Notes: generated by a model not told the origin, from the letters alone. A stretch of DNA of 64,000 nt from Maribacter ulvicola (GCF_900155985.1 NZ_FTMA01000006.1:124001-188000), one strand, 5' to 3'. Counted from the stretch's first letter, positions 8,861 through 18,348 are shown. Program-made: numbers and translations.

Positions 8861-10138
8861 ATGAAAATTAAAGATTTACATACTGCTTTTTTAGCAAACC
8901 CATCGGTTAGTACTGACACCCGAAAAATTAAAGAAGATGACATTTTTTTCGCTTTAAAAGGAGACAACTTCAATGGCAATGCTTACGCACAACAAGCATT
9001 GGATCACGGAGCACACTTGGTTATTATAGACGAGAAAGAGTTTTATATCAATAATAAAACAATTCTTGTAGATGACGCATTATCTACTTTACAGGACTTA
9101 GCTCATTACCATAGAAAATTTTGCAAAGCACAAGTCATTAGCCTTACCGGTAGCAACGGCAAGACCACCACGAAGGAATTAATCAATACAGTTTTAAGTA
9201 GCACTTACAAAACTATTGCCACAAAAGGCAACCTGAACAATCATATTGGGGTTCCGCTAACTTTGCTTACTATACAATTAGATACAGAGTTCGCCATTGT
9301 TGAAATGGGCGCGAACCACTTAAAAGAAATAGAATTTCTATGTAATATTGCCCAACCAGATTTTGGTTACATTACTAATTTTGGCAAGGCACATTTAGAA
9401 GGTTTTGGTGGTATTGAAGGTGTTGTAAAAGGGAAAAGTGAATTATACAATTATTTAATTGCCAACAAAAAGTCCATATTCCTTAACGCTGATGATGTTA
9501 CTCAGTTAAAAAAACTTTCAACATATCCCAAAAAATACGGATTTAGTTCTGATAATTCAAAATACTACAACATTAAACTATTAGATGCTCAGCCATTTGT
9601 AGCAATAGCAGTAGAAAACACTGTTATCAAATCTAAACTTACAGGTACATATAATTTTAGTAATGCTTGCGCCGCAATAATCATTGGCAAACATTTCAAT
9701 GTAGAATTAAGCAAAATTAAACACGCTATTGAAAACTATATTCCAGAAAATAACAGGTCACAAATTGTAAACAAGAATGGACATTATATCATTCTAGACG
9801 CATATAACGCCAACCCATCTAGTATGAAGGTTGCCTTAGAGAACTTTGATTCATTAAAAAGAGAGCAAAAAATTTTAATTCTAGGTGATATGTTCGAATT
9901 AGGAGATGCTGCAAAGAAAGAACATCAAGACATTGCAGATTTAGCCATAAATCTAAATTTTAAACAGGTAATATTAGTTGGAGAGAATTTTAATGCAACT
10001 ACTACAAAGTCTATTAAGCTTAGAGACTTTGCTGATTTAAAAGTCTATTTGGAAGTAAACAACTTACAACCAAAATCATCTATACTTATCAAAGGTTCTA
10101 GAGGTATGGCTTTAGAACGTGTATTAAAATTGATTTAA
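8861..10138 (+). CDS. murF: UDP-N-acetylmuramoyl-tripeptide--D-alanyl-D-alanine ligase
   Basis: 425 aa. N-terminal substrate domain with STDTRKIKEDDIFFALKG (about 17-34). The ATP P-loop GSNGKTTTKE is near residues 98-107. Conserved Mur-ligase segments EMGANH, NADD and YNANPSSM follow, and the C-terminal domain carries ILGDMFELG. It adds D-Ala-D-Ala to the UDP-MurNAc-tripeptide in peptidoglycan synthesis, in the cytoplasm. Just 12 nt separate the gldJ terminator from the ATG, so it must rely on read-through or a promoter inside the gldJ end or terminator. Confidence 0.95.
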   Translation: MKIKDLHTAFLANPSVSTDTRKIKEDDIFFALKGDNFNGNAYAQQALDHGAHLVIIDEKEFYINNKTILVDDALSTLQDLAHYHRKFCKAQVISLTGSNGKTTTKELINTVLSSTYKTIATKGNLNNHIGVPLTLLTIQLDTEFAIVEMGANHLKEIEFLCNIAQPDFGYITNFGKAHLEGFGGIEGVVKGKSELYNYLIANKKSIFLNADDVTQLKKLSTYPKKYGFSSDNSKYYNIKLLDAQPFVAIAVENTVIKSKLTGTYNFSNACAAIIIGKHFNVELSKIKHAIENYIPENNRSQIVNKNGHYIILDAYNANPSSMKVALENFDSLKREQKILILGDMFELGDAAKKEHQDIADLAINLNFKQVILVGENFNATTTKSIKLRDFADLKVYLEVNNLQPKSSILIKGSRGMALERVLKLI

Positions 10139-10140
10139 TG

Positions 10141-10215
10141 TGGGATATACTGGATTCGAACCGGTGACCTCTGCCCTGTCAAGGCAGCGCTCTAAACCAA
10201 CTGAGCTAATATCCC
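10141..10215 (-). tRNA. tRNA-Val (anticodon GAC)
   Basis: The minus strand folds as a full 75-nt cloverleaf: acceptor GGGATAT/ATATCCC, D arm AGCTCAGTTGGTTTAGAGC, anticodon stem CTGCC/GGCAG with loop TTGACAG, T arm with GGTTCGAATCC, discriminator A. Loop positions 34-36 are GAC, decoding GUC (Val). CCA is not encoded. It is convergent with murF, ending 2 nt from its stop. Confidence 0.93.
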
Positions 10216-10231
10216 CTTTTTTTTGAGGGGA

Positions 10232-10239
10232 CAAATATA
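10232..10239 (-). promoter_or_regulatory. -7 box of tRNA-Val(GAC)
   Basis: The minus strand reads TATATTTG 16 nt before the tRNA 5' end. This is the same box and nearly the same spacing as the other tRNA-Val of this window. The -33 region lacks a clean TTTG. Confidence 0.6.
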
Positions 10240-10279
10240 CTACATATCTTATTTTAAAATGAACAGATCAATTGAATAA

Positions 10280-11551
10280 TTAAAAATAATCCAACAAGGC
10301 TACCACACCATTATAAGAAATAACGCATGCAAAGAAAAATGCTGTAATTAGACCTGAATTAAGCAAAATACCTGCCTTGTACGTGGTCATCAATTTTTTA
10401 TTATTGATTAAAAGTAAGATGCCCAATATCACCAACGGAAGAACAAAAACATTAAAAACCTGTGATAGTATTTGCATGTGAATTGGATTAGCTCCATATA
10501 TTGGAACAATCAATGCGAACAAAGCAGCTATTGCCGTTATTATTCTAAATTGTTTTGAATTTGTATCCAATTCTCCAGATTGGTAATCTGCCAATAATAT
10601 TGGAGCAATCAATAGGCAAGGAAATATTGATGATAAGCCTGCACTTAAAGTACCAAAAAAGAAAAGTGTAAGTGCAAATTTACCTGCCACCGGTTCTAAA
10701 GTATTTACCATATCTAAAACTTTTGTTACAGGCTGCCCTTGATAAAAAAGAGCACCACATGCAACAGCCATGATTGATGCACTAATAAAAAATACGAGGG
10801 TTGCCGCAATAATGGCATCTTTTTTCTGCTGTCCACGATTTTTAATTGTCCATCCTTTTCCTTTGACAAAAAGCGGTCTAGAAAGAAAGGTAGCTGCTGC
10901 CATGGTGGTACCCACGAACGCCGCAACCATCATTTGTCCGCCTTCGATCTTTGGTATCGTTGGCACCAACCCATTTACCACATCTATAGGCAAAGGATAC
11001 ACCATAAAAAGTGAGATGATAAACGAAAGCCCCATTATGGTAACAAATATGACCAATATCTTTTCAAAGAAAGAATACTTGCCTACAAGTAGTAACCCAT
11101 AGAATATAACAATTACAGCAATTGCTATTGTTAAAACAGACTCATATTTGGCATCTACCAAACTAGGAAAATATATCAAAAATATTTCATAAATGATATT
11201 TGCGGAAATTCCAAGAATACCCATTAAAGAATTCCATTGACCAAAAGAAATACCAACAATTATAAGAATAGCAATGAGCTTACCCCATTTTAAATGTTTT
11301 TTAAATGCATATAAAGCGGTTTCTCCGGTCACTAAAGCAAAGTTCCCGTAAGCATACATTAATAAGCCTGAAAAAATACAACTTAACAAAAGTACCCATA
11401 GCAGTTGCATACCATATGTGCTACCTGCTACAATCATTGAGGTAACACTACCTGTACCTATTGTATATCCTATAGCAAAAATACCAGGTCCAAATGCCAA
11501 TACTAAAGCCAATATTTTTTTCCAGATCGATAATTTAGGCGTATTATTCAT
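10280..11551 (-). CDS. Nramp-fold transporter lacking the canonical metal-site motifs
   Basis: 423 aa, about 11 membrane helices. TM1 reads FGPGIFAIGYTIGTGSVTSM, aligning with the Nramp GPG...DPGN segment, but the metal-binding DPGN is IGTGS. The TM6 segment is GTTMAAATF where metal-transporting Nramps have MPH. It therefore has the fold but not the residues that coordinate Mn/Fe. It lies 56 nt after an FCD-type GntR regulator and downstream of the alginate-lyase operon, on the same strand. Inference: it may carry another cation or an organic solute linked to uronate use. The family call is firm; the substrate is unknown. Confidence 0.75.
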   Translation of the reverse strand: MNNTPKLSIWKKILALVLAFGPGIFAIGYTIGTGSVTSMIVAGSTYGMQLLWVLLLSCIFSGLLMYAYGNFALVTGETALYAFKKHLKWGKLIAILIIVGISFGQWNSLMGILGISANIIYEIFLIYFPSLVDAKYESVLTIAIAVIVIFYGLLLVGKYSFFEKILVIFVTIMGLSFIISLFMVYPLPIDVVNGLVPTIPKIEGGQMMVAAFVGTTMAAATFLSRPLFVKGKGWTIKNRGQQKKDAIIAATLVFFISASIMAVACGALFYQGQPVTKVLDMVNTLEPVAGKFALTLFFFGTLSAGLSSIFPCLLIAPILLADYQSGELDTNSKQFRIITAIAALFALIVPIYGANPIHMQILSQVFNVFVLPLVILGILLLINNKKLMTTYKAGILLNSGLITAFFFACVISYNGVVALLDYF

Positions 11552-11607
11552 TTAGTTTAATTTTTACTAGGGGAGGATTTAAAATTATATCCTACTTTAT
11601 TACAGCT

Positions 11608-12321
11608 CTATATTAAAATATTATAGCAATACTGATATAGATTTTTAAAATGTACTTTCATTTTTGCTTTTGCCAATTGCGGATCCTGCTTCTTGATAGC
11701 CTCAAAAATATCCTGATGCTCTTCTATACCTCTAAATGCCATATTTTTGTCACATATGTGGTACTTCTCAAAATTTGTAAGTATTTCTGGCGTAATGATC
11801 AACATAAATGTATTCATTGTGCTATTACCGCTGGCTCTGGCAATTGCCAGATGAAACAGCAAATCTTCTTGTACCGCATCTTTACCATTCTCCACCTTTT
11901 CACGATAGGCGTCTAATGCACTTTTCATTAATTTTAAATCATCATCTGTTCTTCTTCTGGCTGCAAGCCTTACAGTTTTAAGTTCTAACAAAATTCTTGT
12001 TTCTACTAAAGACTTAAAATCTGGATCATCTAATCTTAGAATATCGTTCACCATTCCGTTCATGGCTACTTGACCAATATCCGCTACAAATGTTCCACTT
12101 TGAGGCTTTGAGATTAAAATTCCATAAAATTCTAATTTTTGTATTGCCTCTCTAACATTGCTCCGACTTACTCCAAATTTATCTGATAGCGTTCTTTCTG
12201 ACGGCAATTTATCTCCAGGTTCAAGATTTTTATTATTCATTAAATCCCTTAACTGTTCTATAATTTCATTCTGTGCTTTTTGATTTTCTGTCCTTGTGAG
12301 GATTTCTAATTTCATATACAT
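11608..12321 (-). CDS. GntR-family (FadR/FCD) transcriptional regulator
   Basis: 237 aa. The N-terminal winged helix spans residues 18-80 with the GntR signature KLPSERTLSDKFGVSRSNVREAI. The C-terminal FCD ligand domain has metal-site residues in EDLLFHLA, EEHQDIF and KVHFKNL (Asp plus three His). FCD regulators usually bind sugar acids or organic acids and release TGGT-N2/3-ACCA palindromes; ExuR/UxuR of enterobacteria respond to uronates. It sits between the alginate-lyase operon and the Nramp-like gene, all on the minus strand. Its likely target is the tandem TGGTTTACCA repeat at the susC promoter (21775-21810). Confidence 0.9.
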   Translation of the reverse strand: MYMKLEILTRTENQKAQNEIIEQLRDLMNNKNLEPGDKLPSERTLSDKFGVSRSNVREAIQKLEFYGILISKPQSGTFVADIGQVAMNGMVNDILRLDDPDFKSLVETRILLELKTVRLAARRRTDDDLKLMKSALDAYREKVENGKDAVQEDLLFHLAIARASGNSTMNTFMLIITPEILTNFEKYHICDKNMAFRGIEEHQDIFEAIKKQDPQLAKAKMKVHFKNLYQYCYNILI

Positions 12322-12446
12322 CTTGCTTTAAAGGAAAATTGATTTCCAAATTCGCCAACCTAAAACTGTTTTTAACAACTTGTAAAAATAAGAAGTTTTA
12401 CAACCAACAATAATGACGTTCTGTAAAACAATTCTGGTTAATGAAA

Positions 12447-12474
12447 TTTACCAGTCTTAAAAAAGACCGGTAAA
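12447..12474 (-). terminator. Hairpin ending the alginate operon
   Basis: 12-bp stem (TTTACCAGTCTT / AAGACCGGTAAA, one G-T wobble) with a 4-nt loop, 66 nt past the last PL7 stop. No T-run follows on the minus strand, so termination strength is uncertain. It contains TGGTAAA half-sites and overlaps an imperfect CTGGT-N11-ACCAG repeat at 12434-12454. It could instead be an operator in front of the regulator gene. Confidence 0.5.
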
Positions 12475-12539
12475 CTCATTTCAACAAACCTTACTCAAAC
12501 AACTTTCTTATTTATACTAGATATATTAATCATGTATCA

Positions 12540-13517
12540 CTAATGAGTGACTTCTAAATCGTAATATTTAACTTTAGCAGACGCACCCGCATCTAAGGTT
12601 TGTAAATAGTTGCCCGCTTTAAAATAATTTTCAAACACACTCCACTTTTGCATATGGATATCTTCATAAACCACAGACTCATTTTCGTTTAAGATAATTT
12701 CCAACCTTCCGTCTGAGGCTATAATCTCTAGGTTAAATGTGTGTATTCCTATATCTTCAGAAAACGTATGCCCTTCATTATCTTCCCAGGCATCTGTATG
12801 TAAAATTTCTTCGTCTGTAGCATTAAGGTCTTTAAGTTTTTTGGTAAGTACCCTTACTTTTCCTTTCTGCCAGTATATTTTCAACATAGGAGGAGCATTG
12901 TTATCATCCTCTCCAATTAAATCTCTTTGATCATTTGTTAACCTACCATGAATTTGCATGACCAAAGTTCTATGAAAATTTCCACTAGCATCTGTTGAAA
13001 TTTCCGGTACGGACAATGTCCCCATCATACGCCCCCCTTCCGCAAATGTCCAATTTGTATTGTTACTACCAGGAACCATTTGCTCTCTTAGCTCTGTTCT
13101 TGAATAGGAAGAATTGGCTGTAGACGAACCTGGGGTTGTATAAAATACCAAAGAACCATCTGTAGAATCATTATACATATAAGGTATCAACCTTTCATTT
13201 ATTGCATAATCTAAAATCTCTGGCGGCTCTACTTCATCTGGACTACCAATTGGCAATGTAACCTTCCAATTGCTTAAATCTATATTCGGCAAAAAGAAAT
13301 CTACTCCTTCTATTTGTTCTTCTTCAACAACCACTTCCTCTTCTGGCTCGGTTGTTTCTTCTATCTCTTCCTCAACAATTTCCACTTCCAGAACCATCTC
13401 TTCTTCAACTACTGTCACATCATCACTACAGCTTAAAAAAATAAATACCCCTATCATTATTAAACAGTGTCTTGCAATTGTTAGCTTACTATATCTTGAA
13501 CTATTATTTAAAATCAT
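12540..13517 (-). CDS. PL7 alginate lyase, surface lipoprotein with acidic linker
   Basis: 325 aa. Lipoprotein with Cys30 (FIFLSC) followed by SDD, an acidic patch resembling the Bacteroidota surface-export signal. Residues 37-70 form a linker dominated by Glu. The PL7 catalytic domain follows from about residue 79. Its conserved elements are RTELR (140-144), QIH (188-190) and YFKAGNY (298-304), which carry the Arg, Gln/His and Tyr of the active cleft. PL7 enzymes cleave alginate by beta-elimination. M/G preference cannot be read, although the Ile in QIH is often associated with G-containing linkages. It is the last gene of the operon, 10 nt after its PL7 paralogue. Confidence 0.92.
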   Translation of the reverse strand: MILNNSSRYSKLTIARHCLIMIGVFIFLSCSDDVTVVEEEMVLEVEIVEEEIEETTEPEEEVVVEEEQIEGVDFFLPNIDLSNWKVTLPIGSPDEVEPPEILDYAINERLIPYMYNDSTDGSLVFYTTPGSSTANSSYSRTELREQMVPGSNNTNWTFAEGGRMMGTLSVPEISTDASGNFHRTLVMQIHGRLTNDQRDLIGEDDNNAPPMLKIYWQKGKVRVLTKKLKDLNATDEEILHTDAWEDNEGHTFSEDIGIHTFNLEIIASDGRLEIILNENESVVYEDIHMQKWSVFENYFKAGNYLQTLDAGASAKVKYYDLEVTH

Positions 13518-13527
13518 AAAATTCTTA

Positions 13528-14439
13528 TTAATGCTTCACTTGAAGTTCATAAAAACTGACTTTAGCAAATGAACCTTCATCTCTACTTTGAAAATAGTTG
13601 CCCGCCTTAAAGTAATTTTCATAAACACCCCACCTTTTCATATTAAAATCATCGTAAACGGCAAACTCTGTTTTATTTAACGAGACCACCATTTTGCCAT
13701 CAGTAACCTTTATTTCAATTTGAAACTTACCGAAGCCTACTTCTTGTTCAAAATTGAATCCATCGTCATCTGTCCAAGCCTCTTCATGTAATATACCTAT
13801 TGCACTTACATTAGCATATTTTAGTTTTTTTGTTTTGACTCTAATTTTACCATTCTGCCAATATATTTTTAATACCGGCGGTGCATTATTGTCTTTTTGT
13901 TGTATTAAATCTTTTTGATCATTAGTCAATCTGCCATGAATCTGTAGAATGATTACTTTATGATACTTACCCTTCTTATCTCTAGAAACCTCATCAACTG
14001 AAAGTTTTGCTTTTAATGTTCCCCCCTGTTTAAATGTCCAATTAACATTGTCATTTCCCGGAACCATTTGTTCCCTTAATTCTGACCTAGAATATTTTGT
14101 ATTAGCAGTAGTTGCGGCGGTAGGATATGCATAAAATGAAATAGCTCCTTTTGTTGAATCATTGTACATATAAGGCTTTAAAGTTTCATTTGTAGCGTAA
14201 TCCAAAATTTCTGGCAGCGCTACACTAATTGCCCCTCCTTTCCCACTTCCTGCTGGTATAGTTACTTTCCAATTACTTAAATCAATTTCCGGAAGCTTTA
14301 CTTTCTTTTTTCTTTTCTTGGATTTATTAGTTTTTAAACCCGATTCTGAAACGCTACTTTTCTTTTCCTGAGAAGTAGCGTTTACAGATAAGAACAGTAA
14401 TACTATACCTATTAATATTCCTTTTCGGTTACTTATCAT
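13528..14439 (-). CDS. PL7 alginate lyase with basic linker
   Basis: 303 aa. A type-I signal peptide (ending NATSQ at about residue 24) has no lipobox. A Lys/Arg-rich linker follows (about 36-48, KTNKSKKRKKKVK), then a PL7 domain with RSELR (118-122), QIH (166-168) and a late YFKAGNY. It is clearly paralogous to the next PL7 (shared DLSNWKVT start, NDQ after QIHGRLT, same C-terminal strand order), so a tandem duplication is likely. It is secreted to the periplasm or medium; no T9SS C-terminal domain is visible. The gene starts 3 nt after the upstream lipoprotein gene. Confidence 0.92.
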   Translation of the reverse strand: MISNRKGILIGIVLLFLSVNATSQEKKSSVSESGLKTNKSKKRKKKVKLPEIDLSNWKVTIPAGSGKGGAISVALPEILDYATNETLKPYMYNDSTKGAISFYAYPTAATTANTKYSRSELREQMVPGNDNVNWTFKQGGTLKAKLSVDEVSRDKKGKYHKVIILQIHGRLTNDQKDLIQQKDNNAPPVLKIYWQNGKIRVKTKKLKYANVSAIGILHEEAWTDDDGFNFEQEVGFGKFQIEIKVTDGKMVVSLNKTEFAVYDDFNMKRWGVYENYFKAGNYFQSRDEGSFAKVSFYELQVKH

Positions 14440-14442
14440 AAA

Positions 14443-15885
14443 TTATGGAATTAGTGGTAAAACCTTCACATTATCTATGTAAGCATCTTTAGGAGTAACG
14501 GCATAAAACATTATAGCTACTTCACCACTATCATTTGCCGTAAATGGAATTTGCACCAAAGTACCAGCTCCATCTGTGGTATCCGAAAATTTACCTTCTG
14601 CTACAAACCCTTCATTAAATCCTAAATTATCACCAATACTATCAACAGCATCTGCGCCGTCATCATACTGACCATCAAGAATTAAACCTACAACCTTTCT
14701 ACCTCCTATTGGATCTATACCGTTATCATCTTTTATAGCATATTGATATTCTAAAATATAATTTGCACCAGGAACCAAATTAAGTTCTTGATAAGCATAC
14801 CTAGAACTAGAAGTTCTTAAATCTCCACCAGATTGACTTGAAGACCATTTTGCTCCTCTAGTCTTACTACCTGTATTTTCACCATCATAATCTGTATTTG
14901 ACCCATCGGAACTTGATCCAAAAGGATTAGTGTTCCCATCTGTAAACGTAGTCCATTTCCAGAAATCTTGACCATCTTCAAAGTCACCGTTCAATATGGT
15001 TGCACCGGTCATTCTTGACATATACATATTGTCAACGGTAATTGTTGCATGATCATTTGCCGTACCGGTAGTGCCTAATTCAAAAAGTATAGTTTCAAAT
15101 TGTGTTACTGGTGATGAAAAATCTGTAGCCAAATCAAAATCAAACCCAGTCCATTCACCATCTTTTAAATCTAAATCATCAATTACATGACTAGTACCAT
15201 TTGTGCTATCTACCAACGTTATTTTTAACTTATCTATACCAGTTGCAAACTCAGAATACACATCAAAATGAATATCATTAGAGCCTACACCTCTATAGAA
15301 TGCATCTGCCGCAACCACTTCATCACTTAAAGCAAATTCACCTACATCACTGTGTATTCTAGAAAATTCCAATAGATTGTTTCCTGAATCTAAAAGAATA
15401 GCCTTACCGCCTGTACCAGCTGCACCTACAGCACTTGCATCTGTATAAATATTTAATAAATTATATCTTTTTACCTCTGGCGACGCAGGTGCATTGTCTA
15501 TGGATTGCACAGTATGCTCTACCGTAAGATCTTCAGTTTTAGTTAAATCACTTTGCCCAGATGCTTTAGTAGTTACGATTATGGTATAATCTGCCGAGGC
15601 TTCTATATTAGAATAGTCATATGTAACAGATTCTCCTTGCAATGCCGTTAACGGAGTACTACCATCGCCAAAATCAATTACGTATGAATCTACACCAACC
15701 GTTAATGGTTTTACGGTAACAATAGTTCCATCGCCACTAGTTGATATATCAAAACTTGAAAATACGCTTCCTATTGAACCTCCGGAAGAATCCGCTGGCT
15801 CAATTGGCTCATAACCATCATCATCACATGATATGATCAGACCAGTTATCAAAAGGGCACTTATTCCTTTTTTTATTAAACTCAT
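14443..15885 (-). CDS. Surface glycan-binding lipoprotein (PKD-like + CBM-like domains)
   Basis: 480 aa from the ATG at 15885. An upstream in-frame ATG at 15930 would put 15 charged residues before the signal peptide, so the internal start is preferred. Lipobox IISC is followed by DDD, a surface-export type signal. A PKD-like domain (VIDFGDGS, about 60-110) is followed by a beta-sandwich of about 150 residues. The C-terminal domain (from NGDFEDGQDFWKW to YIDNVKV) resembles CBM4/9/16-type carbohydrate-binding modules. In an alginate PUL it most likely presents alginate to SusCD and the PL7 lyases. No catalytic motif was seen. Confidence 0.75.
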   Translation of the reverse strand: MSLIKKGISALLITGLIISCDDDGYEPIEPADSSGGSIGSVFSSFDISTSGDGTIVTVKPLTVGVDSYVIDFGDGSTPLTALQGESVTYDYSNIEASADYTIIVTTKASGQSDLTKTEDLTVEHTVQSIDNAPASPEVKRYNLLNIYTDASAVGAAGTGGKAILLDSGNNLLEFSRIHSDVGEFALSDEVVAADAFYRGVGSNDIHFDVYSEFATGIDKLKITLVDSTNGTSHVIDDLDLKDGEWTGFDFDLATDFSSPVTQFETILFELGTTGTANDHATITVDNMYMSRMTGATILNGDFEDGQDFWKWTTFTDGNTNPFGSSSDGSNTDYDGENTGSKTRGAKWSSSQSGGDLRTSSSRYAYQELNLVPGANYILEYQYAIKDDNGIDPIGGRKVVGLILDGQYDDGADAVDSIGDNLGFNEGFVAEGKFSDTTDGAGTLVQIPFTANDSGEVAIMFYAVTPKDAYIDNVKVLPLIP

Positions 15886-16047
15886 AATATTATATTTTTT
15901 ATTTTTTTTTGTTAGATGCTCCTTAAACACCTGAGGAATTCAGCTCTTTTGTTTAAGAAAATACATGATATTCTTAAGGGGCAATCTAAAAATGAAGCTA
16001 CCATAAACTGTAACAATATTTTTAAATTACTTTTTCAAGAGTTTTCA

Positions 16048-16869
16048 TTAATTCAATCTATCGATACTGATTTTAGAAAATCTACACTCTGTACCTGCAT
16101 ATTCAATATTAAATCTCATGTTCTCGGTTTCATCACCTGTTGTAAACGAAAATGATGTTTGAACGTATGACGAAGCTTGATCCGTTAATGGTATTTCTTG
16201 ATTAAGAAAATCATCTCCTGTATCTGCATCTTCAATTAAGAGCGTACCAGCGGAACTACCTGTTGTTTTACTTACATACCAAAAAGTTACCTCATATGTT
16301 GCACCAGCAACTACACGAATACTTTGATCAAGAAAGTTAGAACTACTACTTAACTTTGCTGCACCGTTACCTTCTGGCGGGGTCGGCGAAGAACTTGCAG
16401 AGTAAGAACTTGTAGTTCCTCTATCTACCCCGGCCCAAGGCGTTCTAGGACTACATAAGAAATCTGGACATTGAAAAGCTGCAACTAATTCATCTACAAC
16501 TACCACATCTAACGTAACCGTAGAAGTAACGCCGTTACCATCACTTGAAACTAAAGTAACGGGAAATGTACCTTCTCCTGTAAATTGAAATGTAGGATCA
16601 CGATCTGTAGATGTTTCCCCGCCACCAAAATCCCACAAATAGGAAGATGCTTCTGTTGAAAGATCCGTAAAATTTATAATAGTAAAATCATCTTGATCTG
16701 CGGTATAGTCAAAATTAGCAACTGGAAAAACAGTGTCTGCCTTAGAATTAGCGTCTGGCAATTCATCTCTAAAAGTATCTGAACCAACACAACCAACAAA
16801 AGGACTTACAATCATTACACTAAAGAGCAACCAGGTTGTTTTTCGGAAAATATTTTGTTTAATTTTCAT
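16048..16869 (-). CDS. PKD-domain lipoprotein with C-terminal beta-sandwich
   Basis: 273 aa. Lipobox at FVGC (about residue 27). One PKD domain spans about residues 48-130 (SSYLWDFGGGETSTDRDP). A C-terminal jelly-roll-like domain (DQSIRVVAGATYEVTFWYVS) resembles carbohydrate-binding modules. The CPDFLCSPR segment may form a disulfide. It is immediately downstream of susD (19 nt) in the operon, the usual position of a surface glycan-binding protein. The 162-nt gap before the next gene contains no recognisable terminator. Confidence 0.75.
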   Translation of the reverse strand: MKIKQNIFRKTTWLLFSVMIVSPFVGCVGSDTFRDELPDANSKADTVFPVANFDYTADQDDFTIINFTDLSTEASSYLWDFGGGETSTDRDPTFQFTGEGTFPVTLVSSDGNGVTSTVTLDVVVVDELVAAFQCPDFLCSPRTPWAGVDRGTTSSYSASSSPTPPEGNGAAKLSSSSNFLDQSIRVVAGATYEVTFWYVSKTTGSSAGTLLIEDADTGDDFLNQEIPLTDQASSYVQTSFSFTTGDETENMRFNIEYAGTECRFSKISIDRLN

Positions 16870-16888
16870 AGTTTAAAAGTTTTAAAAT

Positions 16889-18331
16889 TTAATAGCCTGG
16901 GTTTTGTGTTAAAAGTCCGTCGCTTATATTTATTTCTCTTGCTGGAATAGGCAACAATAATTTTCTAGCATCAAATACGTAACCCATTTCTGCTGAATGT
17001 GAACTTAAGACAGCTTCGGCTACACCGAATCTGAGTAGATCGAACCACCGTTGATTCTCAAAAGCCAATTCTACTCTTCTTTCTACCAAGAGATTTTCTT
17101 TAGTGATTGTAGAAACAGTTGCCGGCAAACCAGCTCTATCCCTAACCGCTTGAAAAGAAGCAAGTGCCGCAGCATTGGATGTAGAAGCAGAACCTGCCAT
17201 TATAGCCTCAACATGCATTAAAAGAACATCGGCATAACGCAAGGCGATGTAATCGTTCCCTGCATCACGCGCACTAGGACCATAAGAAGGTGGTGTAGTT
17301 GTAATATCTGAACCCTCAGGTAAAAATTTAATTACTTCGTTTGATGTACCAAAAGTGACATATGATTCTGCTGTTCTGTTTCCTCCATATGCGGCAAAAT
17401 CTAATACCAAATTTTCATTTACAATATTTTGACCATCTTCTGAACCTGCACGTGTTGAGGAAGTAAATTCTGACGAAAAACTCTGACTCTCTGCACTATT
17501 ACCCGTTTCGTATTGAATGGCAAAAATGATCTCGTTATTCAATTCATTATAAAAGACATCATGAAAATCACTTTCTAATCCGAAATCTCCACTATTGACG
17601 ATAGACTCGCATAACTGCTGTGCGGCAGCGTAATCTGGAGAAGCAAGGGACAAGTAAACTTTAGCCAAAACTCCCTGTGCCGCAGCCTTGGATGCTCTAG
17701 ATTTAGAAGAATTATCCAACATACTTGCAGCTTCCTGTAAATCTGCTATAATTTGATCATAGACCTGAGCTTCTGGAATTCTTGTAAATAATGCTTCATT
17801 CTCAGTAGGACCTACGGTTGCAGTAACTAAAGGCACTGCACCGAACATTCTTACTAACTTAAAATAAGCATAAGCTCTTAAAAATTTAGCTTCAGCAGTA
17901 TACTTAGCTTGATTACCTTCATCTGCTATATCAATAAAATCCAAGATATTGTTAGCTCTAAAAATTACTTCATACATTGAAGCATAATAATCCTCAGATT
18001 CTACATTATTAGCATTTACTACGTATCTATGAAAATCAGCCTTAGAACCTTCAAGTGTTGCATTTCGTGTATTATCCGTACGGTGCTCTGTCAATAAATG
18101 CTCAAACTGAACACCTCTATTGAAATTACCAATATTGGATTGTGTATTGCTATTTACACCTTGTAAAGCATCGTAAATTCCATATATTCCTGACAATACA
18201 TCTGCATCAGATTGAAAGAAGCCGTCTACAGCAACTGCCGTATCTGGTAATGGATTTAAAAACTCCTCTGTATCACAGGAAACAATAACAGACATCGTTA
18301 CAGCAAAAATTAAATATTTTATATGTTTCAT
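16889..18331 (-). CDS. SusD/RagB-family outer-membrane lipoprotein (alginate PUL)
   Basis: 480 aa. Lipobox VIVSC followed by DTEEFLNP, the typical SusD start. SusD-like TPR region with AKFLRAYAYFKLVRMFGAVPLV, and the C-terminal ERRVELAFENQRWFDLLRFG motif near the end. It caps the SusC barrel and binds oligosaccharide at the surface. It starts 17 nt after susC. Its neighbours predict alginate oligosaccharides as ligand. Confidence 0.92.
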   Translation of the reverse strand: MKHIKYLIFAVTMSVIVSCDTEEFLNPLPDTAVAVDGFFQSDADVLSGIYGIYDALQGVNSNTQSNIGNFNRGVQFEHLLTEHRTDNTRNATLEGSKADFHRYVVNANNVESEDYYASMYEVIFRANNILDFIDIADEGNQAKYTAEAKFLRAYAYFKLVRMFGAVPLVTATVGPTENEALFTRIPEAQVYDQIIADLQEAASMLDNSSKSRASKAAAQGVLAKVYLSLASPDYAAAQQLCESIVNSGDFGLESDFHDVFYNELNNEIIFAIQYETGNSAESQSFSSEFTSSTRAGSEDGQNIVNENLVLDFAAYGGNRTAESYVTFGTSNEVIKFLPEGSDITTTPPSYGPSARDAGNDYIALRYADVLLMHVEAIMAGSASTSNAAALASFQAVRDRAGLPATVSTITKENLLVERRVELAFENQRWFDLLRFGVAEAVLSSHSAEMGYVFDARKLLLPIPAREINISDGLLTQNPGY

Positions 18332-18348
18332 CGTTTATTTTTTTTAGA

